Shown here in pieces: positions 33,968 through 43,425 of a DNA stretch of 64,000 nt. Origin of the DNA: Candidatus Woesearchaeota archaeon. Its GTDB lineage: Archaea > Nanobdellota > Nanobdellia > Woesearchaeales > JACPJR01. Numbering within the stretch: position 1 is the first letter of the stretch; each line of letters starts with the position of its first letter. The position numbers and the translations under genes were made by a program. The notes under the pieces were generated by a model. It saw only the letters and a list, made by a program, of their open reading frames with translations, did no database searches and was not told the origin of the DNA. Location: contig JACPJR010000010.1 in assembly GCA_016187565.1 (NCBI GenBank), positions 1-64,000 of the forward strand, given 5' to 3'.

Positions 33968-35074
33968 TTATTTTTTTATAACTATATCATTAAAAGAGCT
34001 TGACATCTTTGTTAAGACTTCATAGCCATCTTTCTTGACGAGAACGTCATCTTCAATGCGTATCCCATAAGCATTCGGAAAATAAATGCCTGGTTCTATC
34101 GTAATAACCATTCCTTCCTGTAAAACATCCACCGATGTTTTACTGATATTTGGACCTTCATGGACATCCATACCAAGACCATGGCCAGTACTATGGATGA
34201 AATACTTTTCTCCCAGAACCTTTCGGGCTGCTTGGTCAACGTGTTTTGCTGGTGTTCCCTCCCGCACTTGGTGCAGGCTTGCCTCTTGAGCTCGCATAAC
34301 ACCGAGATATGCTTGTCGTTCTTTTTCAGAAGGATTTCCTACATAAAAAGTGCGAGTAATATCTGAGCAATAGCCCTTATATCGTACACCGACATCAATC
34401 ACTAAAAATCCGTTCTGAAGAACTTTTCGCTGAGGCACATAATGGGGCATTGCTCCGTGTTTTCCCGATGCAACAATCATTGGAAATGCAGGTTCTACTC
34501 CTCGCTGCTTCATTGCAGCTTCCATAAAGGCTACAACATCCTGTTCAGTAACAAATTCCTTTTTTTTCTTACTGAGGAAGGCTTTTACTTCTTGGATAAT
34601 AGTTGTCGTCATTGCACATGCCCTCTTAATGAGAGCAATTTCTTCTTTTGTTTTTACCATCCTCAGAGCACGCAAGGCCTGACTCATATCGATTTGTTTT
34701 CTTCCTGTTGCTTTACGTATCGCTTGAGAACTCAACAATGACAACGCTGCATAGTTTACTCCTATTTTTTCTATTTTTCTTCCATTATTTTTTCTAGGCA
34801 AGGCAAAAAACTGTTTTAAGAATCCCGGTTTCCATTCTTTGAGGATTATCTTTATGGTTTTCTGCGACAACACTCGCTGAACGCGTTCATATTCCAGCGA
34901 AGGTACTGCAAAAAGAGCACTCCCCTTGTTTGGAACAATCAGCAATGCATATTCGACCTTGATGTTTGTGTAGTACACCATATGGGGATCTATACTGTTC
35001 CCATCATTCATCAGAATGAGATAGTCTATTTTCTTCTCATCAAGAATTTTTTGTAGATGTTTGATACGCGTCAT
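33968..35074 (-). CDS. pepQ: Xaa-Pro dipeptidase/aminopeptidase (M24)
   Basis: A 368-aa creatinase-fold peptidase with a small N-terminal domain and a pita-bread catalytic domain. The five metal ligands are visible: DVGVRYKGYCSDITRTF (two Asp), HSTGHGLGMDVHEGPN (His), VITIEPGIYF (Glu) and GIRIEDDVLV (Glu). It removes residues before proline. The start at 35074 (MTRIKHLQ) is chosen because the longer frame would overlap the PmbA gene, which ends 4 nt upstream. It is the last gene of a three-gene TldD-PmbA-PepQ operon. Confidence 0.92.
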   Translation of the reverse strand: MTRIKHLQKILDEKKIDYLILMNDGNSIDPHMVYYTNIKVEYALLIVPNKGSALFAVPSLEYERVQRVLSQKTIKIILKEWKPGFLKQFFALPRKNNGRKIEKIGVNYAALSLLSSQAIRKATGRKQIDMSQALRALRMVKTKEEIALIKRACAMTTTIIQEVKAFLSKKKKEFVTEQDVVAFMEAAMKQRGVEPAFPMIVASGKHGAMPHYVPQRKVLQNGFLVIDVGVRYKGYCSDITRTFYVGNPSEKERQAYLGVMRAQEASLHQVREGTPAKHVDQAARKVLGEKYFIHSTGHGLGMDVHEGPNISKTSVDVLQEGMVITIEPGIYFPNAYGIRIEDDVLVKKDGYEVLTKMSSSFNDIVIKK

Positions 35075-35078
35075 GTTG

Positions 35079-36347
35079 CTAATGGTAGCTTTGGGTAAAG
35101 TGCACACCTTTACAGGCAACTGGTCCTGTATAGACTCCATTGCGTTGTTCAATCTCTTTTCCTATGGCAATGATGTTTTGCATAACCTCGGCCATCTTAC
35201 CATGGATCAATCCACCTTTGACAGGAATCTTTTCTCCATTCTTGAGATAATATCCATGTTCCATGGTCACTGAAAATGCTGTTGTTAATGGATTACTCGT
35301 GTGAGATCCCATGATGTGATCAACAATTAAACACTCATCAATCGGAAAAGGTGATCCTTTCATAATAATGTTTCTAAAACTTATGCCTTCGGTGCTTGCA
35401 TTTCCTGTGCTTTCACGATGATGATGTTTTCCGGTGTTGTAATCGTAGATAAAGTTTTTCAAAATACCGTCATGTATAAGACTTGTTCTTTGCATGGGTG
35501 TTCCTTCGGCATCAACCAGATGAGAATGGATACCATAATCCAAAGTTCCATCATCAATCAGGGAGACCTGTGGCGAGCAGATACGTTCTCCTAATTTTTT
35601 TGTAAACAACGATTTTTTTTTCACAACATTTCTTCCATTAAGATTGTCAAGGAAGGCGTTCTGAAGTAAGTCACCAAATACATTTGGCATAAACATAACT
35701 ATGGTTGGTTTTTTCTTAAAGGGCTGAGCATCAAGAAAGGTATGAGCTTTTTCTTTAATCGTTTGAGCGAAAGATCCTAAGCCGAAGTATCGATGGTCAT
35801 TCATGCTATCCCAGTAGGTAGCAATTTTCCCGTCTTTGGCAATGGCTCCTGCACCTATCGCAAACTCTGTTGATTCCTCATGCGTTTCAACACCATTTGA
35901 ATTCATCAAAACCGTAGCATTTCTTGCAGAAGAGACACCGCCCTCGCTTAACGTCGTTCGCTCATCATGAATGTCCTCAATCATATCGGTCGCATATCTC
36001 ACTAAATCACCAGGGGATAACTGCAGAACTTTTTTATCGCACAGTTTGACCTGTTTACTTTTTTTTGGTTCTGGGATTCCATAAAAATAGTCTAACTGAG
36101 TACTTGCCTTTGCAATTTTCAAAGCGTTTTTTACCAGCTCAGGACTGTACTGATTGCTGTAGGAGAAACCTTCCTTTCCATTGATCCAAACTTTGACAAG
36201 ATATTTATGACTCAAATCAGCATCATAGGTGTGAATCGTATTATGCTTGACATCGATACTTTCTTCTTGTGATTCTTCTATGCGAACAAGAGCATAATCT
36301 GCTTTTTTTTCAGCTTCCTTGAGTAATTTCGTTGCTTCGTTGAACAT
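35079..36347 (-). CDS. pmbA: TldE/PmbA-family protein
   Basis: A 422-aa TldE-like partner of TldD. It has the family's N-terminal domain with YALVRIEESQEES and HNTIHTYDADLSHKYLVKVW, and a C-terminal DYNTGKHHHRESTGNA region. In known cases TldD and TldE form a heterodimeric zinc protease acting on unfolded or modified peptides, with TldE lacking the zinc motif. That fits the absence of HExxxH here. The start 36347 (MFNEATKLL) follows the stop of tldD by 4 nt. Confidence 0.9.
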   Translation of the reverse strand: MFNEATKLLKEAEKKADYALVRIEESQEESIDVKHNTIHTYDADLSHKYLVKVWINGKEGFSYSNQYSPELVKNALKIAKASTQLDYFYGIPEPKKSKQVKLCDKKVLQLSPGDLVRYATDMIEDIHDERTTLSEGGVSSARNATVLMNSNGVETHEESTEFAIGAGAIAKDGKIATYWDSMNDHRYFGLGSFAQTIKEKAHTFLDAQPFKKKPTIVMFMPNVFGDLLQNAFLDNLNGRNVVKKKSLFTKKLGERICSPQVSLIDDGTLDYGIHSHLVDAEGTPMQRTSLIHDGILKNFIYDYNTGKHHHRESTGNASTEGISFRNIIMKGSPFPIDECLIVDHIMGSHTSNPLTTAFSVTMEHGYYLKNGEKIPVKGGLIHGKMAEVMQNIIAIGKEIEQRNGVYTGPVACKGVHFTQSYH

Positions 36348-36351
36348 GGTA

Positions 36352-37749
36352 TTAAGCTTTTCCGCCAATAATTGCTTTTCCAACAACCATGGGAGGACAA
36401 TTTCCAATAACTGGTACATACTGTCCTCCTTTTCCACAATAACCCGGGGAACCTTTTCCATAGGTATTCCCAATGGCGCGTATGTCGTACAAGGTACGCA
36501 ACGTATTTCCTAGTAATGAGACTCCCTTGACAGGCTCGGTAATTCTGCTGTTTTTTATCTTGTATCCCATTTGCGCAGAAAAATGAAAATCTCCAGTTGG
36601 CGTATCTGCTTGACCACCACGAGAACCGATAAGATAGAGACCGTCTTTAACTTTTTCTGCTAATTCTTCAAAACGATGATCCCCCTTTTCAAGATAGGTA
36701 TTGGACATACGAACCTGGGGAAGGTATTCCACGCTTTGTGCTCGTGCATTTCCGGTCGGTGATGTTCCGTATGCAGCAGCAGTTTCCCGAGTATGGAGAA
36801 GGTTCTGCAAAATACCATGTTTTACCATTGATGTTTTTTGTGCAGGTACTCCTTCGTCATCATAAAAGTAGCTGCCCCATAATCCTTTGAGCGTTGGATC
36901 ATCGCTGATGGTTAAAAAGGAAGGAGCAATCTGTTTTCCGAGTAATGCTTGAAGGCAACTTTCCTTTTGAAGTACAATGTCTGCCTCGGTGGCATGACCA
37001 ACAGCTTCATGGATAAGCACTTCAGTGAGCTGGGGATCACATAATACCGGAACCATGCCCCCTTTTGGTACTCTTGCTTTGGTAAGGATACATGCATTTT
37101 TGTAGGTAGATGCCATTACCTCGGGAAGGGCTTTTGTTACTTCATATCCCATGACTCCACCCGCCCGTTCATCAAAGGTTTCCAATGTTTTATTTTTTAC
37201 CGTCATTGAAGCACTTACTGCAGCATAGGTTAACTGCTGATGGATTTCTGTTCCTTCGGCATTCCAAAAGCTTGAGTCTTTTATACTATCTGAATAAGAA
37301 ACCTGCACACTTTTGACGAATTTTCGTTGAAGATATTCGGTTGTTGCTGCAACGATGTGACTCTTTTTTTCTTCTAAGGAGATAGTGTCGGGCGCAATCT
37401 TCACCAGACTTTTTTTTTGTCCACTTCTTGGATGTCCGACCCACACGCTTCGTGTTGCAGGAGACCGTGTCATGGAGGTGTTTAACGATTTCGCAATACT
37501 CATAGCTTTTTTTATTGATTTAGCGAGCGAAGTCCCGTCACTAGAAACAAAACCCCATCCATTTTTATACAGAACCCGGACAGAATGTCCGTTTTTTTCT
37601 CCAAGGACAATATCTTTTGTTTCTTTATTCCATGCATTAAGTGCTGTTGTTTTGATTGTTTCGTTTCGAATTTCCCAGTACGTGATTGAACGATCAGCAA
37701 ATAAACGGAGAAGTTTTCTTTCCATGTTTTTCTCATAACGACTGCTCAT
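36352..37749 (-). CDS. tldD: TldD metalloprotease
   Basis: A 465-aa TldD protein with HEAVGH (about residues 246-251), the HExxxH zinc motif of the U62 protease family. A C-terminal GGQADTPTGDFHFSAQMGY region is also present. It forms the catalytic half of the TldD/TldE complex. It starts the operon that continues into pmbA and pepQ with 4-nt gaps, a peptide-degradation module. Confidence 0.94.
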   Translation of the reverse strand: MSSRYEKNMERKLLRLFADRSITYWEIRNETIKTTALNAWNKETKDIVLGEKNGHSVRVLYKNGWGFVSSDGTSLAKSIKKAMSIAKSLNTSMTRSPATRSVWVGHPRSGQKKSLVKIAPDTISLEEKKSHIVAATTEYLQRKFVKSVQVSYSDSIKDSSFWNAEGTEIHQQLTYAAVSASMTVKNKTLETFDERAGGVMGYEVTKALPEVMASTYKNACILTKARVPKGGMVPVLCDPQLTEVLIHEAVGHATEADIVLQKESCLQALLGKQIAPSFLTISDDPTLKGLWGSYFYDDEGVPAQKTSMVKHGILQNLLHTRETAAAYGTSPTGNARAQSVEYLPQVRMSNTYLEKGDHRFEELAEKVKDGLYLIGSRGGQADTPTGDFHFSAQMGYKIKNSRITEPVKGVSLLGNTLRTLYDIRAIGNTYGKGSPGYCGKGGQYVPVIGNCPPMVVGKAIIGGKA

Positions 37750-37787
37750 TTATTACCTTTTCTGTTCTAAAAAAACAAAGCGAAAGC

Positions 37788-37796
37788 TTTTTATAG
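37788..37796 (+). promoter_or_regulatory. TATA box for the Era-like GTPase operon
   Basis: TTTTTATAG lies 24-32 nt before ATG 37820 with no ribosome binding site, giving a leaderless first gene. Confidence 0.6.
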
Positions 37797-37819
37797 TCAT
37801 ATCTGATCCAGAAATACTT

Positions 37820-38452
37820 ATGCTTGCCGTCTTAAAACAGTTTATCAACAAGGTATTTCGTGATATTTTCCGAAAAAAGAGGCACATCAAATTGGGGTTG
37901 TACGGACCGCCAAATGCAGGAAAAACAACACTGGCAAATAAGATTTGTACTGACTGGCTTGGAGAAGAAATGGGAACGGTTTCTGACATTCCCCATGAAA
38001 CCAGAGAAATTCAGATTAAAGAACAGATTAATATTAAATCAAACGGTAAAGAGCTCTCTTTTAACCTTGTTGATACACCCGGGATTGCAACCAAGGTTGA
38101 CTTTGAAGATTTTCTCAAAAGCGGATTAAATGAAAAAGAAGCAAAAAAACGTGCAAAAGAAGCGACAAAAGGCATTGTTGATGCAATCAAATGGCTTGAT
38201 GAAATGGATGTTGTCATTATTGTCCTTGATGCTACCAAAGACCCGTACAGTCAAGTGAATATTACTATTGTCGGAAATCTCCAGGCTCGTAATATTCCGG
38301 TGATGATTATTGCAAATAAGATTGATCTGAAAAAGGCTGATTTAAAGCGAGTCGAGAGTGCATTTCCTCAGTATCCGGTCGTCGGCATTTCAGCAAAATA
38401 TGGGACCCAAATCGAAGCATTTTATGAGTCCCTCTTCACGGTTGCAGGATAA
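37820..38452 (+). CDS. Era-like GTPase (archaeal, Arv cluster)
   Basis: A 210-aa small GTPase: GPPNAGKTT (G1, about residues 30-38), VDTPGIATK (G3) and IANKIDLKKAD (G4), with ISAKYGTQIEAFYESLF at the end (G5). There is no KH domain. Next come DUF2073 and DUF2072 zinc-ribbon genes, a conserved archaeal trio related to bacterial OLE-RNA-associated proteins OapB/OapC (database names ArvB and ArvC, from memory). An RNP-related or membrane-linked GTPase role is therefore possible. Confidence 0.85.
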   Translation: MLAVLKQFINKVFRDIFRKKRHIKLGLYGPPNAGKTTLANKICTDWLGEEMGTVSDIPHETREIQIKEQINIKSNGKELSFNLVDTPGIATKVDFEDFLKSGLNEKEAKKRAKEATKGIVDAIKWLDEMDVVIIVLDATKDPYSQVNITIVGNLQARNIPVMIIANKIDLKKADLKRVESAFPQYPVVGISAKYGTQIEAFYESLFTVAG

Positions 38453-38472
38453 TACCAAAAAATAACACCAAA

Positions 38473-38886
38473 ATGATAACCCTCCAATTTATACCGTATG
38501 CAGAGATCGAACAGCTCGGAACTGCAAAACGTATTAAAAAATTGTTGGACCTTGTTAAGGATAACAAGATTGTCTTGCTTGAGGGTCGACTGAAGAAAGA
38601 AGAAGAAGCAGAGCTCATCAAACGGACAATGGAAGAAATTAACGACCATTTTAAGGGGATTGAGTTATCGGTAATATATCCCAGCGATAAAGATAGCGCA
38701 GCGTTTTTTCAGTTTTTTCAAAAATTCAGAAAAAGATTTATCAGCCTGTTATTAGGCGATCGCCAAGGGTTTACCATTATTGGGCCAGCAAATATTGTGA
38801 AGGAGATCAAGAGAGATCCTGAACAAATACAGCTCCTTACTGACGACGAATATCTCAGAAGAAAACTCGGTGGTTCTCGAAAGTAA
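38473..38886 (+). CDS. DUF2073 protein (OapB/ArvB family)
   Basis: A 137-aa protein with the family pattern IQFIPYAEIEQLGTAKRIK-like start (here LQFIPYAEIEQL), LLEGRLKKEEEAELIKR and SLLLGDRQGFTIIGPANIV. In Bacillus the OapB relative binds the large OLE RNA; the archaeal partner RNA is not known. It follows the Era-like GTPase by 20 nt. Confidence 0.8.
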   Translation: MITLQFIPYAEIEQLGTAKRIKKLLDLVKDNKIVLLEGRLKKEEEAELIKRTMEEINDHFKGIELSVIYPSDKDSAAFFQFFQKFRKRFISLLLGDRQGFTIIGPANIVKEIKRDPEQIQLLTDDEYLRRKLGGSRK

Positions 38887-38974
38887 GACTAGCAGCAAGA
38901 CAAATTGTTTGTAGTTGGGTAAATCACCCAAATCATCGTAACTTACAGAGAACAAATCTTCTCTAGAGGTCAAC

Positions 38975-39370
38975 ATGCCGCATCAATGTGTTCGTTGTGG
39001 ATCTATTTATGAGGATGGATCTAAAGCAATTTTAGAGGGATGTACTTGTGGAGGTAGATTTTTCTTTTTCATCAAAAAAAAGACCTCAGATGCAGCAGAT
39101 ACAGGTGCAAAGGAACTTCCTCTCCAACTGACGCAAGAAGAAAAAGAACACATTGAGCAGGATGTGTATGATCTCATTGGCAATGACATCGACCGTTCAA
39201 AGCCCGTTGTTCTTGATTTGGAGGCTATAAAGATTGTCAAGCCAGGACAATATGAGCTCGATCTGGTCAATATCCTGAAACAGCATCCCTTGATCTATAA
39301 ACTTGAGGAAGGAAAGTATATCATTGATCTTCCCTCTACCTTCCAGCTTATGCGATCAAAAAAGAAGTAA
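38975..39370 (+). CDS. Zinc-ribbon protein (DUF2072, OapC/ArvC family)
   Basis: A 131-aa protein with an N-terminal zinc ribbon, CVRCGSIY...GCTCGGRFFFF. A charged middle and a C-terminal segment with QYELDLVNILKQHPLIYKLEEG follow. The gene order GTPase-DUF2073-DUF2072 is conserved in archaea. AGAGGT at 38964-38969 supports the ATG. Confidence 0.82.
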   Translation: MPHQCVRCGSIYEDGSKAILEGCTCGGRFFFFIKKKTSDAADTGAKELPLQLTQEEKEHIEQDVYDLIGNDIDRSKPVVLDLEAIKIVKPGQYELDLVNILKQHPLIYKLEEGKYIIDLPSTFQLMRSKKK

Positions 39371-39407
39371 AACCCACAAAATATAAACGAATATAAACGT
39401 TGGTTTT

Positions 39408-40010
39408 ATGTTGATGGTTATGCGACTGATTATTACAAGACATGGTGAAACTGAAGAGAATGTAGCAGGTATTTTTCAAGGTCATCTTCATGGAAAACTT
39501 TCAGATGTAGGTATTTCTCAAGCGAAGAAAGTTGCATTACGATTGAAAACTGAGAAAATAGATTATATTTATTCGAGTGATTTAGCAAGGGCTTCAGATA
39601 CAACAAAAGAAATTGCAAAGTATCATCCTCATACACCTGTTGAATTTGTGGAAGAATTAAGAGAAAGATATTTAGGCGAATTGCAGGGAAAGAAAGAATC
39701 AGACCTTGGATTTTCAAAAACCACAAGCGTCGCAGGTCTTTCTCTAAAAAATGGAGAAACGCTAGAGTCATTATTCAATCGTGCTAAAGCATTCTTGCAT
39801 AAGGTTTTAACAAAACGTCCAAATGACACTGTTTTATTCGTAGCTCACAATGGAATTAATAAGGCATTAATAGCAGTCATTACTCATAGGACTCCTGAGG
39901 ACATACAATCAATTGAGAACCTACATAACACCGGCATTTGCATTTTTGACATTGATGAAGATAAACGTCATAAAATCCATCTATTCAATAGTAAACAACA
40001 CCTAGACTAA
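39408..40010 (+). CDS. Histidine phosphatase (phosphoglycerate mutase-like)
   Basis: A 200-aa protein with RHGETEENVAGIFQGHLHGKLSD split as LIITRHGETEEN and FQGHLHGKLSD, then YSSDLARASDTTKEI and FVAHNGINKALI. This is the RHG core with two histidines and the phosphate-binding arginines of the histidine phosphatase superfamily. It could be a cofactor-dependent PGM-type phosphatase; the substrate is unclear. Two TATA-like AATATAAACG elements at 39381-39400 fit starts at 39408 or 39420. Confidence 0.85.
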   Translation: MLMVMRLIITRHGETEENVAGIFQGHLHGKLSDVGISQAKKVALRLKTEKIDYIYSSDLARASDTTKEIAKYHPHTPVEFVEELRERYLGELQGKKESDLGFSKTTSVAGLSLKNGETLESLFNRAKAFLHKVLTKRPNDTVLFVAHNGINKALIAVITHRTPEDIQSIENLHNTGICIFDIDEDKRHKIHLFNSKQHLD

Positions 40011-40048
40011 CAGTCAATTCCAAGAACCTTCTATTGTAGTCCAAGAAC

Positions 40049-41245
40049 TCATCTGCCTGTTTTAATCTCGATGATGTCCCGGTGCTGTAAGGGGTGGTCC
40101 TTACCAACCGGTAGTTTCTTTCGTACATCAATCGCTTTGATGAAGTTCTTGCCAAGATCTTGATGGATCTTAAAGGCAAAATCCAAGGCAGTTGTTCCTG
40201 GTGGCATTAAGAAGCAGTCAGGAAGGACATTTCCGTCTTTGTCCATGAGATTATTTACTCCTCCAGGGAAGATGGCAATCATCCTGAGCAGTGTAAACAC
40301 GGCTGTATCAAGGGCTTGCTGGACTCCTGTTGTTTGATGGATATCAAGGATCGTTCGTTGGATAAAGGACAATGCCTGTTGTTGTTTTTCATTCATCTGT
40401 GTACTGGTTATCTGGAAGGTCTTGTCTCCGGGGACATAGCTAATAAGATGATGCCGTGCTGCCTCACGCAAGGCAAGCTCTGCTTCAGCGCTACAAGGAA
40501 TAAGCGTGTATGCGGGAAAGGTTTTTTGCAACCGCTCAAAGTGTTCTTGTGCTCCAGGAACATCGATCTTATTACACACAATAATCATAGGTTTTGTCTT
40601 TTTTCTCAGCTCATGCGCCAGTTTCAATAATTGATCTTCGCTCCAACTGTTTGGTCTTTCAGGGTCTAATGCAAGTTCTGTTATAACTTGTTCAACGATC
40701 TCTTCAGTTACTTTCAGCCCGCTCAATTGCTTCGCCAGTGCCTTTTGGATCTCTTGCCTTTCTTGAATCATCTGTCGAGCAAAGCGTTCCCATCCTCGTT
40801 TAAGCACGCCTAAATACCAATAATCAAGCTCTTCTTCAAGAAAACGGATATCATTTGTAGGGTCATAGTTTCCTACGGCAATAGGCTCTCCTTTCTCGTT
40901 CGTTGTTCCAGCAACATCTATGACATGGATAAGAGCATCTGCTTGCCGCAAATCATCCAAGAACTGGTTGCCCATGCCAAGGCCTTTATGGGCTCCAGGG
41001 ACTAGGCCGGCAACGTCAATCAAGTCAACAGGGACAAACCGCATATGATTGATACAATAACCAAATCGAGGATTACATTGGACGTTAAATTCATGGTCAA
41101 TACATGCCACACGAACAAATCCACAGCCGTGGTTTGGCTTGATTGTGGCAAACGGATAGTTTGCAATCTCCACTTCTGCCAACGTAGCTGCCTTGAAAAA
41201 GGTTGATTTCCCGACGTTTGCTTTGCCAACAACACCGATAAGCAT
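40049..41245 (-). CDS. ychF: YchF/Obg-type GTPase with TGS domain
   Basis: A 398-aa protein of the archaeal Obg-like family. It has GKANVGKSTFF (G1, residues 7-17), VDLIDVAGLVPGAHKGLG (G3) and VCNKIDVPG (G4), a long helical insertion, then a C-terminal TGS domain (about 320-398). Such GTPases bind ribosomes or act as ATP/GTP switches in translation. Confidence 0.93.
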   Translation of the reverse strand: MLIGVVGKANVGKSTFFKAATLAEVEIANYPFATIKPNHGCGFVRVACIDHEFNVQCNPRFGYCINHMRFVPVDLIDVAGLVPGAHKGLGMGNQFLDDLRQADALIHVIDVAGTTNEKGEPIAVGNYDPTNDIRFLEEELDYWYLGVLKRGWERFARQMIQERQEIQKALAKQLSGLKVTEEIVEQVITELALDPERPNSWSEDQLLKLAHELRKKTKPMIIVCNKIDVPGAQEHFERLQKTFPAYTLIPCSAEAELALREAARHHLISYVPGDKTFQITSTQMNEKQQQALSFIQRTILDIHQTTGVQQALDTAVFTLLRMIAIFPGGVNNLMDKDGNVLPDCFLMPPGTTALDFAFKIHQDLGKNFIKAIDVRKKLPVGKDHPLQHRDIIEIKTGR

Positions 41246-41387
41246 GATGGGAAAAGAAAATTGAGATTCTTCTTAAACTTTGCCCTATTCTCTGATCTTA
41301 TTTTGGACCGGGTACGCAAGTTTTTTCGACGTAGTTACCCTTTTTTAAATCGAAACCTTTATATATTGAAGGATATCGTTATTCCCC

Positions 41388-41984
41388 ATGGTAGAAACGC
41401 AATCAGCCTTTCGTGGCGTCCTTGATTTTTTCTTTGCCATAGGTATTTATGATGTAGTGCTTCCTTTTCTCCTGGTTTTTACCATTATGTTTGCTATCCT
41501 CGATAAAACCAAAGTTTTAGGTGTCGATGAGTATGATGGCAAGAAATATCCTCGAAGAAACCTCAATGCCATGGTTGCTTTCGTTTCCGGATTCTTGTTC
41601 ATTGCCTCAACACGTTTAGTTAGCCTTATCAATCAGGCGGTTGCCAATATTGTCATCCTTGTCATGTTCTCAGTCCTGTTTCTTCTCCTTATCGGAACAT
41701 TTTATTCAGAAAAGGAAGAGGTGTTTTTGGAGGGATGGCAACGGACGGTTTTCGTGATTATCATGTTTGTTGGTATTGTCCTCATCTTTCTCTATGCCAT
41801 TCAGACGGATGAGGGCGAGCCTTGGCTGATGTGGTTCTGGAATGACTACTTGGCAGAGCGATGGGATACTCAAACCGTTGGCTCAGTCATCCTTATGATC
41901 GTGATTGTTGTCTTTATGTTTTATATTGTGCACGAGCCGAAACACAACTCCCAGGGAGGGACACCAACCGAGAAAAAACATTAA
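41388..41984 (+). CDS. Membrane protein, first of three tandem paralogues
   Basis: A 198-aa protein with about five transmembrane helices. The first helix (VVLPFLLVFTIMFAILDKTKVLG, in two parts around residue 30) is nearly the same as in the next gene (VMLPFLLIFTILFAILQKTNVLG). TATA TTTATATATT at 41358-41367 gives a leaderless start at 41388. No enzyme motif. The paralogues sit near a type IV pilus-like block and may be part of its membrane platform; that is inference. Confidence 0.75.
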   Translation: MVETQSAFRGVLDFFFAIGIYDVVLPFLLVFTIMFAILDKTKVLGVDEYDGKKYPRRNLNAMVAFVSGFLFIASTRLVSLINQAVANIVILVMFSVLFLLLIGTFYSEKEEVFLEGWQRTVFVIIMFVGIVLIFLYAIQTDEGEPWLMWFWNDYLAERWDTQTVGSVILMIVIVVFMFYIVHEPKHNSQGGTPTEKKH

Positions 41985-42095
41985 CACCAAGGGTATTAAA
42001 ATAAAAAAATTAATAAGTAACCTCATCTTTTGCAATAAAAAGCTTGTTATGATATCATTTCATGCAACAGGGAGATAAAAAAGGAGGCATTCCCA

Positions 42096-42710
42096 ATGGC
42101 AACAAATGCATATAACCTGTCAAACTTTATCGAAATTATGGAGTCATGGGGATTAACAGACGTCATGCTGCCCTTTTTGCTTATCTTTACTATTCTTTTT
42201 GCTATCTTACAGAAAACCAATGTCCTAGGCCACGGAAAAAAGAACTTTAATGTGGTTATTGCCCTTGTTTTTGCCTTACTGGTGGTCATTCCCCACGTCT
42301 TAGACCAGTATCCGCCTGGCGCAGATGTTGTTGACATAATGAATAGCGCATTGCCCAATGTTTCTATCCTTATTGTGGGCGTGATTATGGCATTAATCCT
42401 CATTGGTCTTTTTGGCGGTGAATCTGTTTGGATGGGAAGCTCCCTCTCTGGTTGGGTAGCTATTATTTCCTTCCTCCTGGTTATCTTTATTTTTGGCGCT
42501 TCTGCTGGTTGGTGGGGCGATCAAGGTTTTATTAATGCACTTGATAATTTCTTTGGTGAAGACTCTGTTGCCTTAGTCATCATTCTTCTGGTCTTTGGTA
42601 TTATTGTCTGGTACATTACTAAAGACGATACTAAATCAGAAGGAGCAGTACGTACCGGTCAGCTCATGGGAGAAATTGGGAAACTCTTCGGCGGCGGAAA
42701 GAGCCATTAG
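42096..42710 (+). CDS. Membrane protein, second of three tandem paralogues
   Basis: A 204-aa protein with about five helices. Residues about 20-44 share the DVMLPFLLIFTILFAI pattern with the upstream gene. The C-terminal tail is glycine-rich and basic (IGKLFGGGKSH). An AAAGGAGG site precedes the ATG. It is followed 6 nt later by the third paralogue. Confidence 0.72.
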   Translation: MATNAYNLSNFIEIMESWGLTDVMLPFLLIFTILFAILQKTNVLGHGKKNFNVVIALVFALLVVIPHVLDQYPPGADVVDIMNSALPNVSILIVGVIMALILIGLFGGESVWMGSSLSGWVAIISFLLVIFIFGASAGWWGDQGFINALDNFFGEDSVALVIILLVFGIIVWYITKDDTKSEGAVRTGQLMGEIGKLFGGGKSH

Positions 42711-42716
42711 CGAACC

Positions 42717-43301
42717 ATGGCAACGCTTCTTGATCTTGGGCTTCTTCAGCATTTCTCACAGATCTTTGCAGCGTTGTTAATTCTTATTCTGGTGTATGGG
42801 GTGCTTCAATATACCAAACTGTTGGGTGATAGCAAAGCAATTCATGGGTTTATTGCCATTTTGATTGCCATTCTCTTTTTATTATCACCAAGCGTCAGCG
42901 ATGTCATTACGGTTATGACCCCCTGGTATGTTCTCTTAGCGCTCTTTTTGGTTTTCTTGCTAATGATTATTAAAGTATTTAACGTCAGTGATGGAGATGT
43001 TCGGGCAGTCTTGAGCAATACGCAAGAGGGTCATCCTGAAATTATTTATACCATTATTGTTATTGGGATCATCATTTTCATCGGGTCTTTGGGAAAGGTT
43101 TATTTTACCGGAGAAACAGAGACAAACATCAATGCCACGACCAAAGGAACAATCGTTGGTGGTGATGTCGGTGAGGAAGAATCTGTTGAGACCTTTTGGG
43201 CAGTAATTTTCCACCCCAAAATGTTGGGTCTTATCTTTATCTTAATGATTAGTATGTTTACTGTTCTGACGCTTGCACGAAGTCCGCGCGTGTATCATTA
43301 G
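42717..43301 (+). CDS. Membrane protein, third tandem paralogue
   Basis: A 194-aa protein with about five helices. The N-terminal helix pair (LLILILVYGVLQYTKLLGDS) mirrors the first two paralogues at the TKVLG/TNVLG position, with lower identity. It is co-transcribed with the second gene. No catalytic residues. Confidence 0.68.
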   Translation: MATLLDLGLLQHFSQIFAALLILILVYGVLQYTKLLGDSKAIHGFIAILIAILFLLSPSVSDVITVMTPWYVLLALFLVFLLMIIKVFNVSDGDVRAVLSNTQEGHPEIIYTIIVIGIIIFIGSLGKVYFTGETETNINATTKGTIVGGDVGEEESVETFWAVIFHPKMLGLIFILMISMFTVLTLARSPRVYH

Positions 43302-43425
43302 GCCATTTATTTCAGGGTAATGTCTTCTGCTTTTGGTCTGGATTTGGTTCTTGCACCTTTTTTGTCAATAAACCACCCTAAAAAAGCAAATATTTATATA
43401 TAAGTTATAATGCATTGCTATTAGT

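Noticed and set aside
35075-35152. N-terminal extension of PepQ
   Set aside because: It overlaps the end of pmbA; the ATG at 35074 gives the normal family length and a 4-nt gap.
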